A stretch of DNA of 64,000 nucleotides. Source: Sporomusa sphaeroides DSM 2875. Its GTDB lineage: Bacteria; Bacillota; Negativicutes; Sporomusales; Sporomusaceae. Below, one piece after another: positions 26,458-33,185 of this stretch. Under the pieces are notes generated by a model. That model was not told the origin of the DNA and did not search any database. It saw only the letters and a list, made by a program, of their open reading frames with translations. The DNA lies in assembly GCF_001941975.2 (NCBI RefSeq), contig NZ_CP146991.1, positions 4,275,001-4,339,000 on the forward strand, given 5' to 3'. How positions within the stretch are numbered: the first letter of the stretch is position 1; every line of letters starts with the position of its first letter. Made by a program: the position numbers and the translations under genes.

Positions 26458-27936
26458 TTACAGTTCAACCGTCTTTGTTGCAATGTTGTTGCAAAATGCA
26501 GTGTCATGCTCCACAAACAGAATTGTTGGTGCATATTCAAACAGCAATGCTTCTATCTGCATGCGCGAAATGACATCGATAAAATTAAGGGGTTCATCCC
26601 AGATGTGCAAATGAGCTTGCTCACACAGGCTCCTGGCAATCAGCACCTTTTTCTTTTGCCCGCCACTAAAATCTGACATATCTTTTTCAAATTGAACTCT
26701 GGAAAAATCAAGTTTTCTCAAAATAGCCTTAAACAGGCTTTCATCAATATTGTTAGCTGCGGCATAATCGCTTAAGCTGCCGCTAAGGTGAGCGGTATCC
26801 TGCGAAACATAGGATATTTTAAGCTGGCTTGCTTTGCTGAAAGTGCCTGTATAAGTGAGGTCAGCTCCGCAAATCAGCTTGATAAGACTTGATTTGCCTG
26901 AACCGTTTTTACCACAAAGCGCTAAACGGTCACCCCGCTCAATGGTAAAACTTACATTTTCACACGCTGTTTTTTCGCCATAGAAGATGGCTACATTGCT
27001 AAATTCTACAAAACGGTCTGCATGAAAGTTCAGTTGGGAAATTTTAAGTCTCTCAGAGCTTTCTATATTTTTGAGCAGCCTGGACTTGTCCTCAATAGCG
27101 GCTTGTTGTCTGGCTTCGATGGCTTTAGAGCGTTTCATCATTTTGGCAGACTTGTGTCCAATATAACCTTTATCGGGTTTTATCCCCGAATTTCTGGTAC
27201 CGAACTTTGTTGTCTCCACATTATCCGACCAGCCGGCGGTGCGTTTTGCGGCAGCTGACAGGCGGGTAATATCTTTTCGCAGTTTTTCGTTTTCCGCAAG
27301 CTCAAAATTGTCCTGCAGCCTTTTATTCTCCCACCAAGACGAAAAATTCCCTTTTTGGATTTCAATATTGGTTTTGTTAATCGAAAGGATATGATCAATA
27401 CAATTATCAAGAAAGGCCCGGTCATGAGACACTAAAATGAAACCATGCTTAGTTCTAAGATAATCACTGACAAGTTTTCTGGCCTGCATATCCAGGTGGT
27501 TTGTCGGTTCATCAATCAGCAGGAAGCTATTTTCCTTAAGGAACAAGGTGGCAAGCAATACCTTGGTTTGCTCCCCATGGGAAAGTGTGGCAAACGGACG
27601 GTATAAAACCTCCTCTGCAACTTGCAGCAAAGACAGTTCACGCATAACCTGCCACTGAAGATAGTCCGGATAAACGGTCTCAATTACATCAATGGTGTAC
27701 TCTTCCGGGTTAGTTACAGCAAAAGGAAAATACTCAAAATTGACTTGGGCTGAAATAGTGCCACGGTATTCATATTTGCCGGTAAGCAAGTTTAGAAAAG
27801 TAGTTTTTCCTCTGCCATTTCTCCCGGTGAAACCCAGTTTCCAGTCTGTATCAAGTTGAAAACTGACATTTTCAAAGATGTTATCATAACTGCCATCATA
27901 GCCAAAGGTCAGATTGGTAACGTTTATTAAAGACAT
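26458..27936 (-). CDS. Lsa-type ABC-F ribosomal protection protein
   Basis: The 492-residue protein has two ABC ATPase domains and no membrane segments. Domain 1 has Walker A GRNGRGKTTF, signature LSHGEQTKV and Walker B FLLIDEPTNHLD. Domain 2 has GKNGSGKSSL, FSGGQKKKVLIA and LHIWDEPLNF. The basic linker between them (about residues 200-290) is the antibiotic-resistance domain that reaches into the ribosome. The N-terminus (MSLINVTNLTFGYDGSYDNI) is typical of the Lsa group, which protects against lincosamides, pleuromutilins and streptogramin A. The gene has a leader peptide and attenuator upstream, the usual regulation in this family. Substrate range is inferred from family. Confidence 0.9.
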   Translation of the reverse strand: MSLINVTNLTFGYDGSYDNIFENVSFQLDTDWKLGFTGRNGRGKTTFLNLLTGKYEYRGTISAQVNFEYFPFAVTNPEEYTIDVIETVYPDYLQWQVMRELSLLQVAEEVLYRPFATLSHGEQTKVLLATLFLKENSFLLIDEPTNHLDMQARKLVSDYLRTKHGFILVSHDRAFLDNCIDHILSINKTNIEIQKGNFSSWWENKRLQDNFELAENEKLRKDITRLSAAAKRTAGWSDNVETTKFGTRNSGIKPDKGYIGHKSAKMMKRSKAIEARQQAAIEDKSRLLKNIESSERLKISQLNFHADRFVEFSNVAIFYGEKTACENVSFTIERGDRLALCGKNGSGKSSLIKLICGADLTYTGTFSKASQLKISYVSQDTAHLSGSLSDYAAANNIDESLFKAILRKLDFSRVQFEKDMSDFSGGQKKKVLIARSLCEQAHLHIWDEPLNFIDVISRMQIEALLFEYAPTILFVEHDTAFCNNIATKTVEL

Positions 27937-27961
27937 AATTATCCTCCCGCATAAAATAATA

Positions 27962-28140
27962 GAGCTGCAAGAAAGTCAATTCTTGCAGCTCACACATACA
28001 GCAAAGCCAAGCCCGGTCACGGGCATGACGAGGATATTGTCTGAGTGAAAAGAATAAGTAACTTTCTTGCATAAGCATAACAAAACAGGCAGCATTTTCC
28101 GCTCCCGTAATTTTATTATGCAATGTAACAGCAAGAAAGA
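27962..28140 (-). promoter_or_regulatory. four-segment attenuator upstream of the ABC-F gene
   Basis: Four segments alternate on the minus strand. S1 is CTTTCTTGC (28139-28131), S2 is GCAAGAAAG (28070-28062), S3 is GAGCTGCAAGAA (27991-27980) and S4 is TTCTTGCAGCTC (27973-27962). S3 and S4 form a perfect 12-bp hairpin with a 6-base loop followed by TATTATTTTAT, a plausible terminator. S1 can pair with S2 or S3, and S2 can pair with CTTTCTTGC of S4. S2 lies inside the leader peptide, so a drug-stalled ribosome masking S2 would let S1 take S3 and open the terminator. Confidence 0.7.
27976..28095 (-). CDS. 39-residue leader peptide of the ABC-F gene
   Basis: The frame begins with ATG 28095 after a GGGAGCGG site (MLPVLLCLCKKVTYSF) and ends CVSCKN. 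Its TGA stop (27976-27978) falls in the loop of the terminator hairpin. Codons 9-11 (Cys-Lys-Lys) coincide with attenuator segment S2. This layout, in which ribosome position decides which hairpin forms, fits drug-sensing leader peptides of ABC-F and erm genes. It is too short for standard gene calling. A function beyond regulation is unlikely. Confidence 0.6.
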   Translation of the reverse strand: MLPVLLCLCKKVTYSFHSDNILVMPVTGLGFAVCVSCKN

Positions 28141-28234
28141 TTACATCTCTTCAACTCCAATCATTTTAGTTATACCTATAATATCATTCTGCCTGACAAA
28201 GTTCAATAATCAAAACCTGCCAAAGATGCTGCTA

Positions 28235-28822
28235 TCACTCAGGCTTTGTCTGGCAGTAACCGTCTACCACAACACTAAGCTCTCCCGTAGTGGGGTTGAA
28301 CATCAGTCCGTGGACAGGTACGTCTTGCGGAATAAGAGGATTGCTGCGAATCTTAAATACTGCTTCTTCGACGTTTTCCAGAGGATGATGAAAATGATCC
28401 ACCCAGTTCTCCATTTCCTTTTGAATCATCTTGATGGCATCTGCCGATATGCCTCTGTCTAACATCTTCTTAATAAGTTTCTGCGAATCAGTAGCTGCCA
28501 GGCCACAATCCAAGTGACCAATCACGACAATCTCTTTTACCCCGAGTTCAAAGATGCTTATTACTAAACTTCTGATAGTGGCTTCAAAGGGACCGGTTAT
28601 AGAATTCCCCGCATTTTTTATGACTTTTGCCTGGCCGCGCGATATCCCCATTGCCGGCTCCAAAAACTCTACCAGCCTGGTATCCATACAGGTGAAAATC
28701 GCCAGTTGGCGTGAAGGCAATTTATCGGGGGCAGGAGGCAAGTCTACATACTTTTCCGCTTGATTTGCAGCAACAAAATTTTTATTGGCCTGAAGGATTT
28801 GTGCAAGTATATTATTCATCAT
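28235..28822 (-). CDS. beta-class carbonic anhydrase
   Basis: The 195-residue enzyme interconverts CO2 and bicarbonate. Zinc ligands are visible in CMDTRL (Cys with the catalytic Asp-Arg pair) and HLDCG (His and Cys), with GNSITGPFEATIRSLVIS between them. The spacing fits the compact (type II, Rv1284-like) bacterial beta class. It is transcribed alone. Bicarbonate supply for carboxylation is the usual role in anaerobes of this type. Confidence 0.92.
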   Translation of the reverse strand: MMNNILAQILQANKNFVAANQAEKYVDLPPAPDKLPSRQLAIFTCMDTRLVEFLEPAMGISRGQAKVIKNAGNSITGPFEATIRSLVISIFELGVKEIVVIGHLDCGLAATDSQKLIKKMLDRGISADAIKMIQKEMENWVDHFHHPLENVEEAVFKIRSNPLIPQDVPVHGLMFNPTTGELSVVVDGYCQTKPE

Positions 28823-28883
28823 AGTTCCCCCGCTTAGCGCGATCTCACCTCAGCCCTCAATATAGGGGGGTTGAGGGTATTTT

Positions 28884-29126
28884 TTACAATTTTTCAATTT
28901 TAACAAAGGCCTCATCCATTGCTTCATCAATGCCGCGCTTCATCGCCGTACCAATCCCTGGCACACCAATGGACGTCACTTTGTTGTTGCCTTTGCCTAA
29001 TACTTGGAACGTAGTTACCTTATCATTTGCTTTTGAAAATACTTTATATCGAAGTTTTACTTCGCTCTTGGTAGACGTTGAAAAAAAGGTGACATGTCTT
29101 GAATTAATAAAATGAAGAATTTCCAT
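28884..29126 (-). CDS. small protein of unknown function
   Basis: The 80-residue protein (MEILHFINSRHVTFFSTSTK to DEAMDEAFVKIEKL) is not recognised. It looks soluble, with a beta-rich first half and a helix at the end (GTAMKRGIDEAMDEAFVKIE). The ribosome site is weak. A good sigma-A promoter, TTTACT-N17-TACGAT, lies at 29145-29173 on the minus strand, about 20 bases before the start, which supports a real gene. It could also be the tail of a shortened gene. Confidence 0.55.
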   Translation of the reverse strand: MEILHFINSRHVTFFSTSTKSEVKLRYKVFSKANDKVTTFQVLGKGNNKVTSIGVPGIGTAMKRGIDEAMDEAFVKIEKL

Positions 29127-29144
29127 ATATATAATCCGTAGAAT

Positions 29145-29173
29145 ATCGTACCATAATATGTAAGAGAAGTAAA
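29145..29173 (-). promoter_or_regulatory. sigma-A promoter of the 80-residue gene
   Basis: Minus strand TTTACT (29173-29168), 17-base spacer, TACGAT (29150-29145). The predicted transcript starts about 12 bases before the ATG. Confidence 0.5.
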
Positions 29174-29230
29174 TTGCTACTTACTGCAAAAATTTTTCTA
29201 TAAAAGTCTCCGGTATTCAAACATACAAAG

Positions 29231-29270
29231 AAATGACCCCAACCAAGCCCATGGCAAGGTTAAGGTCATT
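29231..29270 (-). terminator. terminator after the MFS gene
   Basis: AATGACC with GGTCATT and AACC with GGTT form an interrupted stem 7 bases after the MFS stop codon. Confidence 0.55.
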
Positions 29271-29276
29271 CGGGCA

Positions 29277-30491
29277 CTAATTCAGACCGGCACGCTTACT
29301 GGTAACCTGATACAACACCCCTACTGCGATCAGCAGCACACCTGTTACCCACAGAATCGAACCAATGGACACAATATCTGCAAGTGGTCCGAAAAACAGT
29401 ATGGCCATAGGCATGGCACTGCCTGTGACGATTTGGATCAGAGAAAATACCCGCCCCATCATGGCAGCTTCCACATTCTCCTGAATTAACACCGTTTGCG
29501 CGGTCGACATTATCGGCAAAAAGAAACCTGCTATCCCCATAATGAGCAGATATACAGTAAAGTTACTGGTAATCCCCACTAACGCAAACGTAACACCGAA
29601 GCCTGCCAGACAAATGGCAACAGTCCGGATTTTATCCTTAAATTCACCTCGCAGGGAGACAAAAACCCCGCCAAGCAAAGAGCCAATCGTCCAAACCATT
29701 TCATTGGCGGTCAATCGCCAAACATCACCGCCAAAACTGCGCTCCACCAATAAAGGCGTCAACACTGCCGCCGGTGTGAAGAGAAAAAAGGAGACACCAA
29801 AACAGATGATTACCCGCCGCAATAGCCTGTGACTCATAACATAATCTATCCCTTGGCGCAATTCAGCGAAAACAGTCGCAGGTTCCGCAATTGCAGCAAC
29901 CTTTTCGATACGAATAAAGCTAAGCACCGCAATGGCTAAGGAGGCGGTGATCACATCTATCAGGAAAGCCCAGAAAATCCCTACAGACCCGAGCACGATT
30001 CCGCCCACCGCAGGCGAAAGCAGCAGCAACACAGAATTGAGGGTCTGATTGATGCCCTGCACTTTAGTCAGTTTATCCCTGGGTACAATCTGCGGATACA
30101 GGGCACTGGCGGCAGGCATTTGAATCCCGGCGCCGATTGAGCGGATAAGAGAAACTGCCAGCAGCAATTCCATACTTTGATACCCGGAAAAAAAGGCGAT
30201 TGCCATCCCCAGCGTAGCCAGGGCAATGAAACCGTCTGCCAGCATAATGAGATATTTGCGATTATAACGGTCGGCCCACACGCCGGCCCACAGCGAAATC
30301 AGAACCTGCGGCAATAATGCGCAGAGGGTAAAAAGCATGACCCATTTACCGGATGAGGTTTGCAGAGTGATATACCAGATAATTGAGAAACTAACTACAG
30401 AAGAGCCAAAAAGGGATATATTCTGGCTGATTAAAAATAAAGCTATCTTCTTCCAGGAAGAATTCCCGTCAGGCAATTGTTTCGTATTCAT
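29277..30491 (-). CDS. MFS efflux transporter (macrolide-efflux/DHA3-like)
   Basis: The 404-residue protein starts at ATG 30491 (MNTKQLPDGNSSWKKIALFL) with a GGAAGG site. A longer in-frame start lacks one. It has twelve predicted membrane helices and the loop motif GVWADRYNRKYLIMLADGF between TM2 and TM3, typical of the MefA-like DHA3 family. Such proteins export macrolides or other drugs by proton antiport. A 44-residue reading frame with its own promoter lies upstream and may act as a leader (30593-30727). The family is firm and the substrate is unknown. Confidence 0.88.
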   Translation of the reverse strand: MNTKQLPDGNSSWKKIALFLISQNISLFGSSVVSFSIIWYITLQTSSGKWVMLFTLCALLPQVLISLWAGVWADRYNRKYLIMLADGFIALATLGMAIAFFSGYQSMELLLAVSLIRSIGAGIQMPAASALYPQIVPRDKLTKVQGINQTLNSVLLLLSPAVGGIVLGSVGIFWAFLIDVITASLAIAVLSFIRIEKVAAIAEPATVFAELRQGIDYVMSHRLLRRVIICFGVSFFLFTPAAVLTPLLVERSFGGDVWRLTANEMVWTIGSLLGGVFVSLRGEFKDKIRTVAICLAGFGVTFALVGITSNFTVYLLIMGIAGFFLPIMSTAQTVLIQENVEAAMMGRVFSLIQIVTGSAMPMAILFFGPLADIVSIGSILWVTGVLLIAVGVLYQVTSKRAGLN

Positions 30492-30592
30492 AAAATCGTC
30501 CTTCCGCATATATCGGGAAAAGGACACAAAAAAGACGCTAGATGACACTACCGCCTTTTACCAATACTAATCCTGTTATAATATCAAAAAGG

Positions 30593-30727
30593 TTAGTAAT
30601 AAAGATGTGCCGTCCCCGGATTTATATAATTCTGTTGGTTAACATGGGCAAACCTATCCCTATAGACAGACGCTGTAACGAAAGCCATATTGACTGTTGC
30701 CATTTGCATTCCGGCAAAGCTCCACAT
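30593..30727 (-). CDS. 44-residue upstream reading frame, possible leader of the MFS gene
   Basis: The frame begins MWSFAGMQMATVNMAFVTAS and ends GTAHLYY. It has a strong GGAGGTG site 7 bases before the ATG and a good promoter just upstream, so it is probably translated. It is methionine-rich at the start and shows no known domain. The 101 bases between it and the MFS start contain pairing segments (ACTAACC with GGATTAGT, and AAAAGGCG with CGTCTTTT followed by TT) that could form an attenuator. It may be a regulatory leader or an independent small protein. Confidence 0.5.
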   Translation of the reverse strand: MWSFAGMQMATVNMAFVTASVYRDRFAHVNQQNYINPGTAHLYY

Positions 30728-30757
30728 CTTTACACACCTCCAAACAAATTTAAACTT

Positions 30758-30786
30758 ATTGTACTTTACTTCCTGCGAAAAAGCAA
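30758..30786 (-). promoter_or_regulatory. sigma-A promoter upstream of the 44-residue frame and MFS gene
   Basis: Minus strand TTGCTT (30786-30781), 17-base spacer, TACAAT (30763-30758). It directs transcription into the small frame and then the MFS gene. Confidence 0.6.
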
Positions 30787-30873
30787 GAATGCTTCACTTT
30801 CCCAATCCTTCACAAAAGCAATATCCTGTGACTGGCATTGATGACACACCGGGTGCTTTTCGCCCCGCACTCT

Positions 30874-31188
30874 TTAACCAATCAACTTCAAGCCGACAGC
30901 AGAGCCAAGCACAACGGCAATAGCAATAATCCTCGATACATTTCTGGGTTCACCATATACCAGCATTCCCAATATTGCTCCTCCTGAAGCGCCAATACCT
31001 GTCCACACCGCATAGGCTGTTCCCATCGGCAGGGATTTCATCGCAAGTGCCAGAAAGAAAAAGCTTAAGCCAAAGCCGGCGAACAGCAGGGCAACAGCCT
31101 GCCAGTTGCGGTCTTTGTGCAGTTTGTTAATCATAGCAACACCCATCATCTCAAAGATGCCTGCCAGTATTAAGAACAGCCAATCCAT
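30874..31188 (-). CDS. SMR-family transporter, second subunit (guanidine exporter type)
   Basis: The 104-residue protein has four membrane helices and the SMR signature: AGIFEMMGVAMINKL with the coupling Glu near residue 13, and MGTAYAVWTGIGASGG. It begins one base after the stop of the first SMR gene, with GAGGTG at the end of that gene as ribosome site. Paired SMR genes under a guanidine-I riboswitch encode guanidinium/proton antiporters (Gdx group). This subunit probably pairs with the first as a heterodimer. Confidence 0.9.
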   Translation of the reverse strand: MDWLFLILAGIFEMMGVAMINKLHKDRNWQAVALLFAGFGLSFFFLALAMKSLPMGTAYAVWTGIGASGGAILGMLVYGEPRNVSRIIAIAVVLGSAVGLKLIG

Positions 31189-31189
31189 A

Positions 31190-31525
31190 TTATATCACCT
31201 CCTGCTCTTGCTGATTGCTCAGCATTTTAAGACTAACAACACCGCCCAACAGGAGTATAATCAAGGCAAGCTTAGCAGGGACGACAGGTGCATCAAATAA
31301 TAGAATCTCTGCCAATACGGTTCCGGCTGTGCCAAGTCCGACAAAAACAGCATATACCGTTCCCACGGCAATATCGCGGCCAGCCATAATCATCAGATAA
31401 AAGCTAACGATTATGGCAATTAACGTTCCGCCCCATTCCAATGTACCCTCCGCATGCTTCAGTCCGATTACCCAGCCCACTTCAAAAAAAGCAGCAATAA
31501 AAACCGATATCCAGGTTCTGTTCAT
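31190..31525 (-). CDS. SMR-family transporter, first subunit (guanidine exporter type)
   Basis: The 111-residue protein starts at ATG 31525 (MNRTWISVFIAAFFEVGWVI) with GGAGGT 7 bases upstream. Four membrane helices are visible, with the essential Glu in AAFFEVGWVIGLKHAEG and the motif VGTVYAVFVGLGTAGT. The GWVIGLKHA and GTAG pattern fits the SugE/Gdx branch rather than polyaromatic-drug EmrE. It lies directly downstream of the guanidine-I riboswitch, so expression should rise with guanidine. Confidence 0.92.
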   Translation of the reverse strand: MNRTWISVFIAAFFEVGWVIGLKHAEGTLEWGGTLIAIIVSFYLMIMAGRDIAVGTVYAVFVGLGTAGTVLAEILLFDAPVVPAKLALIILLLGGVVSLKMLSNQQEQEVI

Positions 31526-31572
31526 ATCCTTACCTCCAGCTTTAGTATTACCAAATAACAAACAGGAAAAGC

Positions 31573-31690
31573 AAAGCCCGGGAAATAGCTGCCAATGCGG
31601 CTATTCTCCCGGGCTTTTATCCCTCCGTGGTACAGTCTCTAGACTGCGTTTTCTCTCGGACCAGACCAGCGAACTGCGGAACCCTAGAAA
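31573..31690 (-). ncRNA. guanidine-I (ykkC) riboswitch
   Basis: Minus strand reads CTAGGGTTCCGC (31687-31676), then GGTCTGGTCCGAGAGAAAAC, then ACGGAGGGATAAAAGCCCGG. These are the conserved ykkC/guanidine-I elements. The 3' end is a terminator stem, GCCCGGGAGAATAGC with GCTATTTCCCGGGC (31576-31614), sharing bases with the aptamer core. Guanidine binding should block this terminator and switch on the SMR pair. The motif order and wording match the class closely. Confidence 0.93.
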
Positions 31691-31713
31691 ACAAGTTATT
31701 ATATTGAATATAT

Positions 31714-31741
31714 ATTATGCACAGTTGGCCGGAATTGTCAA
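31714..31741 (-). promoter_or_regulatory. promoter of the riboswitch-SMR transcript
   Basis: Minus strand TTGACA (31741-31736), 16-base spacer, CATAAT (31719-31714), about 20 bases upstream of the conserved CTAGGGTTCC. Confidence 0.7.
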
Positions 31742-31868
31742 GATGTTCTCATTTGGCCTGCCATCATCTTGGGCCTTTGCTGCAAAGTCCTACATTATTA
31801 TTGTGCTTTATGGTATAGTAATTTTATTAAAGAGAATGTAACCTAACAAATGGAAAGGATGAAGGGTC

Positions 31869-31910
31869 ATGTGTTGCGGTGTAGCTGTGGTAGATAGATT
31901 ATCTCTTTGA
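31869..31910 (+). CDS. possible 13-residue leader of the lincosamide nucleotidyltransferase gene
   Basis: ATG 31869 follows GGAAAGGATGAAGG and encodes MCCGVAVVDRLSL, ending 32 bases before the start of the transferase gene. Short leaders ahead of drug-resistance genes often control them. No clear alternative hairpins were found here, so this is only a candidate. Confidence 0.3.
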   Translation: MCCGVAVVDRLSL

Positions 31911-31942
31911 TAAGTGACTTAATGACAAGGAGAGAAAAAAAT

Positions 31943-32746
31943 ATGCTATTACAAGAACAACTGATTATGAAAGTAAAAGAACTAGGCGGCCAAACACCTG
32001 GCGTGAATGCCATTATGATGTATGGTTCCTTTACGCAAGGCTCTGGCGACGCCTTTTCCGATATTGAATTTTATATTTTTATCGAGGATGAAAGTTATAA
32101 AAGCTTCAGTTCAAAAGCATGGGTTGCCGGTATATGTCCCTTCTATATCCATCTGGTTAATGAATTCGGCACAGAAGTATTTATTTTCGAAAACTTAGTC
32201 AGAGGTGAATTTCACTTTCTGCCGGTAACAGACATGCCTATTATCGAAACCTTTGCTGCTGTAGGCTTTTTTCCGGATGTAAACGCGATGTGTCTGTATG
32301 ACAAAAACAATACATTAAAACAACATCTTAGTGTGTTAAAAAACAGTATGATTGAGAGAAATTCTGCAGAAAGTATAGAATCTGTCATCAATAACTATTT
32401 CAATGCAATCCTATTTGGAATCAATGTTTTAAAAAGGGGAGAGACCGCTCGTTCCCTTGAATGCCTTTGGTATGTGCAGAAGTATTATTTACAATTAATT
32501 CGTCTGGAAGAAAATACAACAGACCACTGGGTAAATCCAACCAAATGCCTGGAAGCTGAAATATCGGCAGCAAATTATCAGCGTTATCAAAAATGCACAA
32601 GTGACCTTAACGAGAATAATTTGCGTTCGGCTTATAAAGAATTGTTATTTGCTGCCAGAGAAGTGGTGGGAAAGCTCTCAGCCCGCTACAGCTTTAATTA
32701 TGACTATGAACTATTTCAACGTCTGATTGACTATATTGAGGTCTGA
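31943..32746 (+). CDS. lincosamide nucleotidyltransferase, Lnu(B)/Lnu(F)-like
   Basis: The 267-residue protein starts at ATG 31943 after AAGGAGAG. The nucleotidyltransferase motif is MMYGSFTQGSGDAFSDIEFYIF near residue 25 (GS and DxE catalytic residues). It continues with VNEFGTEVFIFENLVRGEFHF, also typical of the LinB/LnuF branch. The C-terminal half is a helical domain. These enzymes add AMP to lincomycin or clindamycin. Together with the ABC-F gene at 26.5 kb, the strain would have two mechanisms against the same drug class. Activity needs testing because distant family members can have other substrates. Confidence 0.8.
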   Translation: MLLQEQLIMKVKELGGQTPGVNAIMMYGSFTQGSGDAFSDIEFYIFIEDESYKSFSSKAWVAGICPFYIHLVNEFGTEVFIFENLVRGEFHFLPVTDMPIIETFAAVGFFPDVNAMCLYDKNNTLKQHLSVLKNSMIERNSAESIESVINNYFNAILFGINVLKRGETARSLECLWYVQKYYLQLIRLEENTTDHWVNPTKCLEAEISAANYQRYQKCTSDLNENNLRSAYKELLFAAREVVGKLSARYSFNYDYELFQRLIDYIEV

Positions 32747-32748
32747 CA

Positions 32749-32865
32749 TCACGCCAGCCCTTCCCCGGCAACTTCTATATTCAGTTCGCGCAGGATACGC
32801 GGCAAATCACGTATCAGTTCTTCTAACTCTTCCGGCGTCAGGTCTATATCTGGTTGTTCCTTCAT
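32749..32865 (-). CDS. 38-residue acidic small protein
   Basis: The minus-strand frame encodes a charged helical peptide starting MKEQPDIDLTPEELEELIRD and ending EVAGEGLA. The codon pattern and the coherent LTPEELEELIRDLP helix look like a real protein rather than chance. A GGAG lies about 13 bases upstream and a closer GAG at 5, so the ribosome site is mediocre. No family recognised. It is convergent with the lincosamide transferase gene, 2 bases apart. Confidence 0.45.
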   Translation of the reverse strand: MKEQPDIDLTPEELEELIRDLPRILRELNIEVAGEGLA

Positions 32866-33007
32866 TGTCACTCTATACTCCTATACTCTAAATTTTGCTT
32901 ATAAGATTGTATTATTGTCTCATGCCAAAATTAGCTTGTCAAGAAATTCCTAGTAGCAATGTCCTGTTTTTATAGTACTAAGGTCCTATAACTCAAGAGT
33001 CTTTATC

Positions 33008-33036
33008 TTTACAAAAATGCCAAAATAATGTAGAAT
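33008..33036 (+). promoter_or_regulatory. sigma-A promoter upstream of the chemoreceptor
   Basis: TTTACA (33008-33013), 17-base spacer, TAGAAT (33031-33036). The predicted start near 33043 gives a leader of about 140 bases before the chemoreceptor gene. Confidence 0.6.
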
Positions 33037-33074
33037 ATTGTCATAGAGGAATAATTTATGCAGCATTCTATGGC

Positions 33075-33114
33075 AAAGAGGCCTTCGACAATTATTGTGC
33101 GAAGGCCTTTGTTT
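33075..33114 (+). terminator. hairpin in the chemoreceptor leader
   Basis: AAAGAGGCCTTCG faces CGAAGGCCTTT around a 12-base loop, followed by GTTTATC. It lies about 35 bases after the predicted transcript start and before the chemoreceptor gene. It could stop transcription early or end a small RNA. A 22-codon frame (ATG 33058, after AGAGGAA) runs across the hairpin. Confidence 0.5.
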
Positions 33115-33185
33115 ATCAGGGGAAGAGGGTGATAGGTAATTGATTTTTTTACAAATTGCTTATGGACAAATGGGGAGGGAAAATA

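Noticed and set aside
27896-28123. 75-codon minus-strand frame overlapping the ABC-F start
   Set aside because: It runs into the ABC-F gene in another frame with no ribosome site. The 39-codon frame in a different phase fits the attenuator far better.
33040-33114. A known riboswitch class in the chemoreceptor leader
   Set aside because: No conserved c-di-GMP or other riboswitch blocks were seen. Only a simple hairpin is present.
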